A stretch of DNA of 6,242 bases from Clostridiaceae bacterium (GCA_016297585.1 JAEDGJ010000138.1:1-6242); one strand, 5' to 3'; positions 1-6,133 are shown, numbered from the stretch's first letter. The notes: generated by a model not told the origin, from the sequence alone. Numbers and translations are program-made.

Positions 1-236
1 ACGGCATGGACGCCAAGCAGGTCGAGGAAGTGACGAAGGCGATCGGCATCGCGGACATCGACCGCCCCGATTACGGCGACGCGGTGACGATCCGCCCCGG
101 CGAGGTGCCGGTGTTCTGGCCGTGCGGCGTCACGCCGCAGAACGCGGTCATGGCGTCGCGCCCCGCGTTCTGCATCACGCACGCGCCGGGGCATATGCTC
201 ATCACCGATGTGAAAAATGTGGAGCTGAAGGACTGA
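1..236 (+). CDS. YcsI / DUF1445 family protein (putative hydro-lyase, D-glutamate cyclase family), 3' end only
   Basis: This is the C-terminal end, about 77 residues, of a protein whose start lies before the window; the frame is open from base 3. The residues VFWPCGVTPQNAVM and ITHAPGHMLITD match the conserved C-terminal signature I know from Bacillus subtilis YcsI and the DUF1445 family. Databases label this family putative hydro-lyase or D-glutamate cyclase-like. The bacterial function is not firmly established; the cyclase label comes from a mammalian relative that makes 5-oxo-D-proline from D-glutamate. The internal ATG at base 6 is not a believable start because it would leave only the family's tail. 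The gene ends in tandem stops (TGA then TAA, 234-239), and pxpA begins 6 bases after the TGA, so the two are surely co-transcribed. The same association occurs in the B. subtilis ycsF-ycsG-ycsI-kip region. Confidence 0.85.
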   Translation, partial: GMDAKQVEEVTKAIGIADIDRPDYGDAVTIRPGEVPVFWPCGVTPQNAVMASRPAFCITHAPGHMLITDVKNVELKD

Positions 237-242
237 TAAGCG

Positions 243-1010
243 ATGAAAAAAGTGGATCTGAACTGCGATCTCGGCGAGAGCTTCGGCGCGTATACGATCG
301 GGCTCGACGCGCGCGTCATCCCGCATATCTCGTCGGCGAACGTCGCCTGCGGCTATCACGCGGGCGACCCCGCGGTGATGCGCAAAACCGTCGCGATGGC
401 GGCGCGTGCGGGCGTCGCGGTCGGCGCGCATCCGGGATTTCCCGATCTCGTGGGATTTGGCCGTCGGAACATGACGGTCAGCCCGGACGAGGCGTACGAA
501 TACATGCTCTACCAGCTCGGGGCGCTGTCGGCGTTCGCGAAGGCCGCCGGCGTGCGGCTGCAGCACGTCAAGCCCCACGGCGCGCTGTACAACATGGCGG
601 GCAAGGACGCCGCCCTCGCAGCGGCCATCGCGCGGGCGATCTATGACTTCGACCCGTCTCTCATTCTGCTCGGGCTTTCGGGCAGCGCGATGCTGACGGA
701 GGGCGAGAAGCTGGGGCTGCGCTGCGCAAAAGAGGTGTTTGCCGACCGCGGCTACAACGAGGACGGCTCGCTTGTCAACCGGAAGCTGCCGGGCGCGATG
801 ATCACGGACGAGGATCTCGCGATCGGGCGGGTGCTGCGGATGCTCGAGCATGGCGAGGTCGAGGCGGTGACGGGCAAGGTCATCCCGATCGAGGCCGATT
901 CCGTCTGCGTCCACGGCGACAACGAGCGCGCGGTGGAATTCGTGACGAAGATCCGCGCGGCGATCGAGGCGCACGGCATGCAGGTCGCGCCGATGGGCGA
1001 GACCCTGTAA
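243..1010 (+). CDS. pxpA: 5-oxoprolinase subunit PxpA (LamB/YcsF family)
   Basis: PxpA is the cytoplasmic A subunit of the ATP-dependent 5-oxoprolinase PxpABC, which opens 5-oxo-L-proline (pyroglutamate) to L-glutamate. The 255-residue length is normal for the family. Family signatures appear in order: DLNCDLGESFG at residues 5-15, NVACGYHAGDP at 33-43, GAHPGFPDLVGFGRR at 61-75, VKPHGALYN at 109-117, EVFADRGYNEDGSLVNR at 164-180 and SVCVHGD at 220-226. The ATG start is preceded by AAGGA at 228-232, inside the end of the upstream gene, and the protein begins right at the conserved N-terminal motif. Subunits B and C are not in the window. The gene is followed by a strong terminator, so it is the last in its operon and the partners, if present, should lie upstream. 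Identification is secure; that a working 5-oxoprolinase is made is inference. Confidence 0.95.
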   Translation: MKKVDLNCDLGESFGAYTIGLDARVIPHISSANVACGYHAGDPAVMRKTVAMAARAGVAVGAHPGFPDLVGFGRRNMTVSPDEAYEYMLYQLGALSAFAKAAGVRLQHVKPHGALYNMAGKDAALAAAIARAIYDFDPSLILLGLSGSAMLTEGEKLGLRCAKEVFADRGYNEDGSLVNRKLPGAMITDEDLAIGRVLRMLEHGEVEAVTGKVIPIEADSVCVHGDNERAVEFVTKIRAAIEAHGMQVAPMGETL

Positions 1011-1034
1011 AAAACAGCGTACAAAAGAGAAAAA

Positions 1035-1090
1035 GGCCGCCGTTTTGCCCCCTTTTTCGGGGGTCCTCAAAACGGCGGTCCGGTTTTTTT
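1035..1090 (+). terminator. Intrinsic terminator of the ycsI-pxpA operon
   Basis: The left arm 1035-1047 (GGCCGCCGTTTTG) pairs with 1068-1080 over 13 bp with one G-U pair. A further 5-bp C/G stem lies inside (1048-1052 with 1059-1063). A run of seven T follows at 1084-1090. The distance of 25 bases from the pxpA stop codon fits Rho-independent termination. Confidence 0.9.
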
Positions 1091-1122
1091 CGAAAAACGG
1101 GGAAAACGGTGCCCCTTTGCCG

Positions 1123-1152
1123 TTGACAGACGCGGGGACGATCTGGTATAAC
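1123..1152 (+). promoter_or_regulatory. Sigma-70/sigma-A type promoter of the serine protease gene
   Basis: A perfect -35 box, TTGACA (1123-1128), is separated by 18 bases from a -10 box, TATAAC (1147-1152). TGG directly before the -10 box gives an extended -10 element. The site lies just after the pxpA terminator and about 40 bases before the chosen ATG, so transcription would start near 1159. Confidence 0.85.
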
Positions 1153-1174
1153 AAAAAAGCGCTGAATAGAACAC

Positions 1175-1186
1175 GGGGAAAGGCGG
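1175..1186 (+). promoter_or_regulatory. Ribosome binding site of the serine protease gene
   Basis: A purine-rich stretch, GGGGAAAGGCGG, ends 8 bases before the ATG at 1195. It supports that ATG over the in-frame GTG at 1186, which lies inside the stretch, and over earlier in-frame codons that lie in or before the promoter. Confidence 0.55.
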
Positions 1187-1194
1187 TGCGCGGT

Positions 1195-2280
1195 ATGGTA
1201 CGGACGGAAAAAACGGTGCGGACGGAAACGGCGGACGGGGAGCGCTGCAGGAAGGGATTGCCGGACGCCGGAGCCTGCTCCGAGCGCTGCAACGCCGCGT
1301 GGCGCAGGCTGATGCGGTACTGGGGAACGCCGCCCGCGTACTATGCCGGGGCGTATATCCGGGACGGACGGCTCTGCGTCCTGCTCACGACGGAGGACGC
1401 GGCGGCCGTGGAAGGCGTCTTGGCGGGCGCGGGGACGGGGGACGTTGCCGTCCGGCGGGCGCAGTATTCGCGGCGGCAGCTGTGCGAGGTCTTCTGGCGG
1501 CTTCACGCGGCGGTGTTCGCCGAAAAGCCGTATCCGGTCGTCGGACTGGGGATCGACGAGGCCGCAAACCGGGTCGTGGCGGAGGTCTTATGCACGGCAC
1601 CGGAAAACGAGACGCTTCGGCGCATCGCCGCGGCATATCCCTGCGTGGAGATCGTCTGTAAGGACGAAGCGTACCGCCCGGCCAGCCGGATCGGAGCGGG
1701 GACTGCCGACTGGATCTGCAATCCGCTCGGCGGGGCGTCGACCGTCGCCTGCTGCGGAAGCCGCGCTTCCCGCGGGGGAGCGGCGGAGAGCGGTCTTGTC
1801 ATCGCGGGACACGGCGGCTGCGTGGGCGACGTCATGCGCATCGGCGGCGAGCCGGTCGGAACGGTGACCCGGCGCGTTTACGGCGGTCCGCTCGACGCGG
1901 CGTTTGTCCGGCTCGACCGTCCGGACGCGTTCGAGCTGTCCCGGGCGCTCAGCGGCGGCTACACCTTGAGCGGCTGGAGAGAGGTCGGGCTCGTCGGGAC
2001 GGCGTATACCCTGCACGGGATGTCCTCGGGCATCGCGGCGGGGACGGTCGACAGCCGCTGCTTTTCCTTTGTGATGGACGGAAAGCTGTTTTACAACATG
2101 ATCCGGATGCGCATCACCGCCGTCTGCGGCGACAGCGGGGCGCCGCTGACGGCGCAGCTCGGGCAGCACGGCGGGATGAACCGGGAGATCGTCGGCATCT
2201 ACAGCGGCGGCGACGCGGAATACGGGAATTTTTCGAAGTTTTCCGTGTTCAGAAGGACGTTCGGCTTCACGCTCGCGTGA
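1195..2280 (+). CDS. Trypsin-like (S1-type) serine protease with N-terminal prodomain-like region
   Basis: This is a 361-residue predicted serine protease of the chymotrypsin fold. Numbered from the ATG at 1195, the catalytic triad can be assigned as His206 in VIAGHGG, Asp234 in PLDAAFVRL and Ser314 in CGDSGAPL. The second half (about 170-361) is the protease domain. The stretch around residues 55-160, including GLGIDEAANRVVAEVL and a conserved-looking ENETLRRIAAAYP, resembles the inhibitory prodomain seen in streptogrisin and alpha-lytic-type proteases; I infer this from pattern, not from a search. The N-terminus (MVRTEKTVRTETADGERC) is charged and has no hydrophobic signal peptide, which is odd for this family. 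The protein also holds about 14 cysteines. The start was chosen because the promoter lies between it and the longer reading frame. It is a single-gene unit between two terminators. Substrate and location are unknown. An alternative start is the ATG at 1312. Confidence 0.82.
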   Translation: MVRTEKTVRTETADGERCRKGLPDAGACSERCNAAWRRLMRYWGTPPAYYAGAYIRDGRLCVLLTTEDAAAVEGVLAGAGTGDVAVRRAQYSRRQLCEVFWRLHAAVFAEKPYPVVGLGIDEAANRVVAEVLCTAPENETLRRIAAAYPCVEIVCKDEAYRPASRIGAGTADWICNPLGGASTVACCGSRASRGGAAESGLVIAGHGGCVGDVMRIGGEPVGTVTRRVYGGPLDAAFVRLDRPDAFELSRALSGGYTLSGWREVGLVGTAYTLHGMSSGIAAGTVDSRCFSFVMDGKLFYNMIRMRITAVCGDSGAPLTAQLGQHGGMNREIVGIYSGGDAEYGNFSKFSVFRRTFGFTLA

Positions 2281-2299
2281 TTTCCGATGAAAAAAACGA

Positions 2300-2351
2300 A
2301 AAACACAGAACCTTTGCGGCATCATATGCCCGGAAAAAGGTTCTGTGTTTT
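2300..2351. terminator. Bidirectional terminator between the convergent protease and MATE genes
   Basis: A perfect 16-bp stem is formed by 2300-2315 and 2336-2351, with a nested 5-bp hairpin (2318-2322 with 2326-2330) in the loop. On the minus strand it is followed by a T-rich tract (complement of the A runs at 2290-2303), ideal for ending the MATE transcript. On the plus strand the arm itself ends in TTTT, giving a weaker tail for the protease transcript. It lies 20 bases after the protease stop and 28 bases beyond the MATE stop. Confidence 0.88.
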
Positions 2352-2378
2352 GCTGTTCGGACGGGGAAAAGCCGCGGC

Positions 2379-3755
2379 TTATGCCGCTTTGCCGGGAGCC
2401 GCGCCGTGGTGCACGACGTTGACCTTCCAGCGGCCGCTGAAATAATAGATGATGATCAGAATGAGCGCGCCGAGGGACGCGGCGGGGCCGCCGAGACCGA
2501 CGCCGAAGAGCCCCCAGTCGAAGACGACGCCGAAAAGGTAGGACGCGGGGATGCGGAACAGCAGGGAGGAGAGCATGCCGTTGATGAGGGTGAAGGTCGT
2601 ATGTCCGGAGCCCATGTAGAGGCCGTTGAAGCAGAAGCAGAGCGGAACGAGGAGGTAGTCGAACGAGAACGAGCGCATGTAGGAGACGCCGTAGGCGATC
2701 ATCTCCGGGTCGCGGTCGAAGAGGCGGAGGATGAACTCGGGGAAGAGCTGCGCGACGGCGAAGATGGAGTAGCTGATGACGACGGCGATCAGGGTGCCGA
2801 TGCGCAGCGACTTGACCGCGCGGTCCCATTTGCCGGCGCCGATGTTCTGCGCGGCCATCGTGGAGATCGCGGAGCTCATCGCAAGCGCCGGCATGATGGC
2901 GAATCCGTTGAACTTGCCGACGACGCCGACGGCGGCGCTCGCGGTATAGCCGCCGATCGTGTTGACGAGCGCGGTGATGAACATGAAGGAGACGCTGACG
3001 ACGGCGTTCTGGATGGCGTTCGGGGTACCGATCTTGAAGATCAGGCCGAGCTGCTCGCGGTAGATGCGGTAGGAGCGCAGCCGGAAGTCGAAGATGAATT
3101 TGTTGCGGATGAGGTAGCCGACGCAGAGCAGCATGGAAACCCCCTGCGAGATGACGGTCGCGATGGCCGCGCCGCGTGCGCCCATCTGCATCGGGCCGAC
3201 GAAGAGGATGTCGAGGATGATGTTCGTGACGCAGGCGATCAGGACGAAGTAGAACGGCCGCTTGCTGTCGCCCATACCGCGCAGGATGGCGGAGAGGGCG
3301 TTGTAGCCGAAAATGAAGACGATGCCGAGGATCGTGACAAAGAGGTATTCGGAGGCTTCGGCAAAGCTCTCCTCCGGCGTGCGGATCAGACGCAGCGACG
3401 CGTCGCGCAGGGACAGAAGCCCCGCGGTGCAGACGACGCCCAGAATGAGAAGTCCCGTGACAAGCGTCGAGATGGTGCGGCGCATCTTTTCCCGTTCGCC
3501 CGCGCCGAGGTACTGCGCAATCAGGACGGTGCCTCCGAGACAGAGGCCGAAAACGGCGTTCGTGACGATGAACGTCACCTGTCCGCCGATGTTGACCGCC
3601 GACATGCTGGCGGTTCCGGCAAAGTTGCCGACGATGAGCATGTCCGCGACGCTGTAGAGCGACTGCACGATGTTCGACAGGAGCACGGGGAGCGCGAATA
3701 CGATCAGGCGGCGCGCGACGCTGCCTTCGGAGAGATTGCTTTCAAACTGGCTCAT
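2379..3755 (-). CDS. MATE family multidrug/cation antiporter
   Basis: This is a 458-residue inner-membrane transporter of the multidrug and toxic compound extrusion family, normal in length, with about 12 hydrophobic segments in two similar halves. Recognisable family marks are the N-terminal LPVLLSNIVQSLYSVADMLIVG (first membrane segment, residues 22-43), LRGMGDSKRP (158-167), the GARGAAIATVISQ loop (192-204), GTPNAIQNAV in the second half (243-252) and AAQNIGAGKWDRA (301-313). MATE proteins export cationic compounds in exchange for Na+ or H+; the substrate and coupling ion here cannot be told. The ATG is preceded by AGAAAGGA (3762-3769) with 6-base spacing, and a near-consensus promoter lies upstream. 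It is convergent with the protease gene and divergent from the ATPase gene, so it is probably transcribed alone. Confidence 0.93.
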   Translation of the reverse strand: MSQFESNLSEGSVARRLIVFALPVLLSNIVQSLYSVADMLIVGNFAGTASMSAVNIGGQVTFIVTNAVFGLCLGGTVLIAQYLGAGEREKMRRTISTLVTGLLILGVVCTAGLLSLRDASLRLIRTPEESFAEASEYLFVTILGIVFIFGYNALSAILRGMGDSKRPFYFVLIACVTNIILDILFVGPMQMGARGAAIATVISQGVSMLLCVGYLIRNKFIFDFRLRSYRIYREQLGLIFKIGTPNAIQNAVVSVSFMFITALVNTIGGYTASAAVGVVGKFNGFAIMPALAMSSAISTMAAQNIGAGKWDRAVKSLRIGTLIAVVISYSIFAVAQLFPEFILRLFDRDPEMIAYGVSYMRSFSFDYLLVPLCFCFNGLYMGSGHTTFTLINGMLSSLLFRIPASYLFGVVFDWGLFGVGLGGPAASLGALILIIIYYFSGRWKVNVVHHGAAPGKAA

Positions 3756-3761
3756 AGACGA

Positions 3762-3769
3762 TCCTTTCT
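3762..3769 (-). promoter_or_regulatory. Ribosome binding site of the MATE gene
   Basis: On the minus strand this reads AGAAAGGA, ending 6 bases before the ATG at 3755. It is a good match to the Shine-Dalgarno consensus and fixes the start. Confidence 0.8.
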
Positions 3770-3799
3770 GTAAAACGGGTACGCGGGAAAACGAAAAAC

Positions 3800-3828
3800 A
3801 TCATAACACAGCAGGTTTTTATTGTCAA
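3800..3828 (-). promoter_or_regulatory. Sigma-70/sigma-A type promoter of the MATE gene
   Basis: Read on the minus strand, TTGACA (3823-3828) is separated by exactly 17 bases from TATGAT (3800-3805). Transcription would start near 3793, giving a leader of about 37 bases. The site sits in a locally AT-rich stretch. Confidence 0.85.
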
Positions 3829-3975
3829 TGGCGAATAGCACAAAATCCTTCGAAATCTAAATAATTTCTCTCACAGCCCTTCCCTCCTGCGAAACGGGCG
3901 GAAGGAAAGGGGCGTTTTGCGGGGGAAAAACGGCGCAAAAGGGGAGGAAGGCGCATACGATGGGGTAGACTTTGC

Positions 3976-3982
3976 AAGGAGG
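3976..3982 (+). promoter_or_regulatory. Ribosome binding site of the P-loop ATPase gene
   Basis: AAGGAGG is a full Shine-Dalgarno core, but it stands 11 bases before the ATG at 3994, somewhat far. A second purine run (AAAAGGGA) touches the ATG and is too close to serve. Confidence 0.65.
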
Positions 3983-3993
3983 GCGAAAAGGGA

Positions 3994-5046
3994 ATGACGG
4001 ATACCGTATTCTTTATGGGAGCGAACGCGCCGGAGGGGTTCTGCGGTCTTTTCGGCGAGTTCCAGACGCCGCGCATCCGGCGGCTCTATATTCTGAAGGG
4101 CGGTCCCGGCAACGGCAAGTCGACCTGTCTCGGCATCATCGCGGACGAGGCGCGGCGGAGGGGGCTCTGCGTCGAGCGGATCCCGTGCGCGTCCGACCCC
4201 GGGTCCCTCGACGGCGTCTATCTGCCCGAGCGGGGCCTTGCGTGGGTGGACGGCACCAGCCCGCACGTCGCGGAGCCGAAGCTGCCGGGGGCGCGGGATA
4301 CTTATGTCAACCTCGGCGCGCTGTGGGACATGGACGCGCTGGAGCGGGAGGCGGAGCCGCTGCGGGCGCTCTTTGACGCGTATGCGAAGGCGCAGCGAAC
4401 AGCGTCGCGCTGGATCCGCGCGGCGGGGGCGGCGTATGAGAATCTCTGCGCGCTGCCGGAAAGCGTGCGGACCGAGAAGCTGGAGCGGCGCGCCAGAGGC
4501 ATCATTGCCCGGGAATTTCCGGGGAAGAAAAAAACCGCGCGGGGCGTCGAGACGCGGCGCTTCCTGTCCGGCATCACGCCCGAGGGGCAGCTTTGCCGGT
4601 ACGACACCGCGTTTGCGCTCTGCGCCCGGGTCTATGAGCTTGCGGATCCGTTCGGGACCGGCACGGCGCTGCTGGAGACGCTGCGGGAAGCGGCGCTCGG
4701 CCGGGGCTTTGCCGTGATCGCCTGCGGGCATCCGCTGTGTCCGGAGAAGCTTTCGCATCTGCTCGTGCCGGAGGCGGGCGCCGGGTTTGTGACGTCGGAT
4801 ACGGTCTTTGCCTGCGACCGGGAGCCTTACCGGCGGCTGCGGCTCGAGCCGCTGGCGGAGGGCGTTTCCCGTCCCGCGTTCCGGGAGCACCGGAAGCTCC
4901 TTGCCGCGCTGCTCGGGGAAGCAAACCGCGCGCAGCGGGAGGCAAGGGAGATCCACGACCGGATCGAGGCGCACTACAATCCCACGGTCGATTTTGACGC
5001 GCTGCGGCGGTTTGCGCACGAGCATGCGCGTCAGGCGCTGGATTAA
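3994..5046 (+). CDS. PRK06851-type tandem P-loop ATPase, second P-loop degenerate
   Basis: This is a 350-residue cytoplasmic ATP-binding protein resembling the uncharacterised Firmicutes family known as PRK06851. The first half has a clear Walker A motif, GGPGNGKS (residues 36-43, Lys42), then a family-typical CASDPGSLDGVYLPE (65-79) and the Walker-B-like strand AWVDGTSPHV (83-92). The second half repeats the same plan: SGITPEG (192-198), VYELADPFGTGTA (213-225) where the P-loop should be, VIACGHPLCPEKLSHLLVPE (241-260), then GFVTSD (264-269). In this copy the P-loop lysine is replaced (Thr224), so it probably does not hydrolyse ATP. The family function is unknown; labels such as nucleotide kinase are guesses. 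It is divergent from the MATE gene, and I see no good promoter directly upstream. No terminator follows before the degV promoter. Confidence 0.8.
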   Translation: MTDTVFFMGANAPEGFCGLFGEFQTPRIRRLYILKGGPGNGKSTCLGIIADEARRRGLCVERIPCASDPGSLDGVYLPERGLAWVDGTSPHVAEPKLPGARDTYVNLGALWDMDALEREAEPLRALFDAYAKAQRTASRWIRAAGAAYENLCALPESVRTEKLERRARGIIAREFPGKKKTARGVETRRFLSGITPEGQLCRYDTAFALCARVYELADPFGTGTALLETLREAALGRGFAVIACGHPLCPEKLSHLLVPEAGAGFVTSDTVFACDREPYRRLRLEPLAEGVSRPAFREHRKLLAALLGEANRAQREAREIHDRIEAHYNPTVDFDALRRFAHEHARQALD

Positions 5047-5071
5047 AAGAAAAATAAAAATTCCGGGTTTT

Positions 5072-5091
5072 GGCGCTCTTGACAAAGCGCC
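5072..5091. repeat. Short inverted repeat overlapping the degV -35 box
   Basis: GGCGCT (5072-5077) and AGCGCC (5086-5091) form a 6-bp inverted repeat around an 8-base centre that contains TTGACA. It could be an operator or chance; it is not followed directly by a T run, so it is a poor terminator. Confidence 0.3.
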
Positions 5092-5107
5092 TTGGAAAAG
5101 CTATACT
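5079..5107 (+). promoter_or_regulatory. Sigma-70/sigma-A type promoter of the degV-family gene
   Basis: TTGACA (5079-5084), a 17-base spacer and TATACT (5102-5107) give a near-consensus promoter 33 bases downstream of the ATPase stop. Transcription would begin near 5114, about 27 bases before the TTG start. Confidence 0.85.
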
Positions 5108-5124
5108 TTTTTGTAAAAAGGACG

Positions 5125-5130
5125 AAAGGA
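5125..5130 (+). promoter_or_regulatory. Ribosome binding site that sets the TTG start of the degV-family gene
   Basis: AAAGGA lies 10 bases before the TTG at 5141. The next in-frame ATG is at about residue 101, far inside conserved sequence, so TTG is the only reasonable start. Confidence 0.7.
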
Positions 5131-5140
5131 TAAAACGGTT

Positions 5141-5995
5141 TTGAATAAAGTAATATTGACTTCCGAAAGCGCCTGCGATCTCGGGGAAGAGCACCTTACC
5201 CGGCTTGGAGTTCCGACCATCCCGTATCACATCCATCTCGACGGCAGCGACTATCTGGACGGCATCGACCTGACTGCCGAGGATATTTTCCGCGTATACC
5301 GGGAAAAGCATGTGCTGCCGCAGACGGGCGCGGTCAATGTGCAGGACTTCATCGAGTTCTTCCGGCCCTTCGTCGAACAGGGCTATGAGGTCGTCCACAT
5401 CGGACTCGGAAGCGCCATCTCCTGCTCGCATCAGAACGCGATGCTGGCGGCGCAGAGCCTGCCGGGCGTGTATCCGGTCGACTCGCGCAACCTCTCCACC
5501 GGCGTCGGCACGATGGTGCAGTACGCGCGGGAGATGATCGACCGCGGGATGTCGGGCGCGGAGGTCAAGGCGGCCTGCGACGAGCTGCGCACGCGCGTGC
5601 ACGGCAGCTTCGTCGTCGATACGCTGGAGTTCCTCGCGGCGGGCGGACGGTGCTCGGCGCTGGCGGCGTTCGGCGCGAACCTGTTAAAGCTCCACCCGTG
5701 CATCGAGGTCGATACGCAGACCGGCGCGCTCGGCGTCGGGAAGAAGTACCGCGGGCAGATGTCCTCGGTCATCCCGCAGTATTTCCGCGACGCGGTCTCG
5801 CGCTTTGACAACGTCGAAACCGATTTTATCTTCATCTCCCACGCCGGCTGCGATCCGCGCGACATCGAGCGCGCGAAGGAAGCGATACTCGCGGTGCGTC
5901 CCTATCAGAAGATCTACGTCACGTCCACCGGCTGCACGATCTCCACGCACTGCGGCCCCGGGTGCATCGGCTGCTTTGTCGTGACGAAGCCGTAA
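5141..5995 (+). CDS. DegV family fatty-acid-binding protein (FakB-like)
   Basis: This is a 284-residue soluble protein of the DegV family, normal in length. Members bind a fatty acid; the FakB members present it to the kinase FakA for phosphorylation and phospholipid synthesis. Family marks are the N-terminal VILTSESACDL (residues 4-14), PQTGAVN around Thr62, the loop GLGSAISCSHQNA (88-100), PVDSRNLSTGVG (112-123), FVVDTLEFLAAGGRCS (157-172), ISHAGCD (232-238) and the C-terminal TISTHCGPG (266-274). Thr62, a serine of the 91-94 loop and His270 match the usual carboxylate-binding positions. The protein has 10 cysteines, four of them in the last 20 residues (265, 271, 275, 278), more than I expect. 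No FakA is present in the window, so whether it is a true FakB or another DegV paralogue is open. It has its own promoter and terminator. Confidence 0.92.
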   Translation: MNKVILTSESACDLGEEHLTRLGVPTIPYHIHLDGSDYLDGIDLTAEDIFRVYREKHVLPQTGAVNVQDFIEFFRPFVEQGYEVVHIGLGSAISCSHQNAMLAAQSLPGVYPVDSRNLSTGVGTMVQYAREMIDRGMSGAEVKAACDELRTRVHGSFVVDTLEFLAAGGRCSALAAFGANLLKLHPCIEVDTQTGALGVGKKYRGQMSSVIPQYFRDAVSRFDNVETDFIFISHAGCDPRDIERAKEAILAVRPYQKIYVTSTGCTISTHCGPGCIGCFVVTKP

Positions 5996-6038
5996 CGGCC
6001 CAAAAACGGCGTTTTTCCCATAAAATAGAGCTTTCCGG

Positions 6039-6068
6039 ATGCGTTCGCTGTGGCGGGCGCATTTTTTT
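6039..6068 (+). terminator. Intrinsic terminator of the degV-family gene
   Basis: ATGCGTTCGC (6039-6048) pairs with 6053-6062 over 10 bp, two of them G-U, around a TGTG loop. It runs straight into a T tract at 6062-6068. The hairpin begins 44 bases after the stop codon. Confidence 0.82.
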
Positions 6069-6077
6069 GCGCAAAAA

Positions 6078-6112
6078 CGGCGTCCGGACGGGAAAAAACC
6101 GTCCGGACGCCG
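6078..6112 (-). terminator. Intrinsic terminator of the minus-strand beta-propeller gene
   Basis: A perfect 14-bp stem (6078-6091 with 6099-6112) encloses a 7-base loop. On the minus strand it is followed by TTTTT (complement of 6073-6077), and it lies 21 bases beyond the stop codon of the gene at 6134. Each arm contains the self-complementary 10-mer CGTCCGGACG. The plus-strand side is followed by A rather than T, so it acts mainly on the minus strand. Confidence 0.85.
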
Positions 6113-6133
6113 GAAAAAAACCGGGAAAAGCGC

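Noticed and set aside
1045..1194. N-terminal extension of the protease to the TTG at 1045
   Set aside because: That start lies inside the pxpA terminator and before the protease promoter, so it would not be on the transcript; the extension also adds no signal peptide.
1588..2829. A 413-codon minus-strand open frame crossing the protease gene, the terminator and the end of the MATE gene
   Set aside because: It runs through a strong bidirectional terminator and two well-supported genes, and its product is His/Arg/Pro-rich without motifs.
2277..3773. A 498-codon open frame on the plus strand across the whole MATE gene
   Set aside because: It is the antisense shadow of a clear membrane transporter. 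The product is a long run of Asp, Glu, Arg and Ala with no fold-like pattern, and it has no suitable promoter or ribosome binding site; such frames are common opposite GC-rich genes.
3915..3940. Hairpin upstream of the ATPase gene as a terminator
   Set aside because: The 7-bp stem is followed by G-rich sequence on the plus strand and has no T run on the minus strand either.
3871..5085. A 404-codon minus-strand open frame opposite the ATPase gene
   Set aside because: Its product is Arg/Pro/Leu-rich and low in complexity, and the opposite strand carries clear P-loop motifs and a Shine-Dalgarno sequence.
5072..5112. Inverted repeat after the ATPase gene as its terminator
   Set aside because: The stem is only 6 bp and the T run begins 16 bases after it, inside the promoter; overlap with the -35 box makes a regulatory role or chance more likely.
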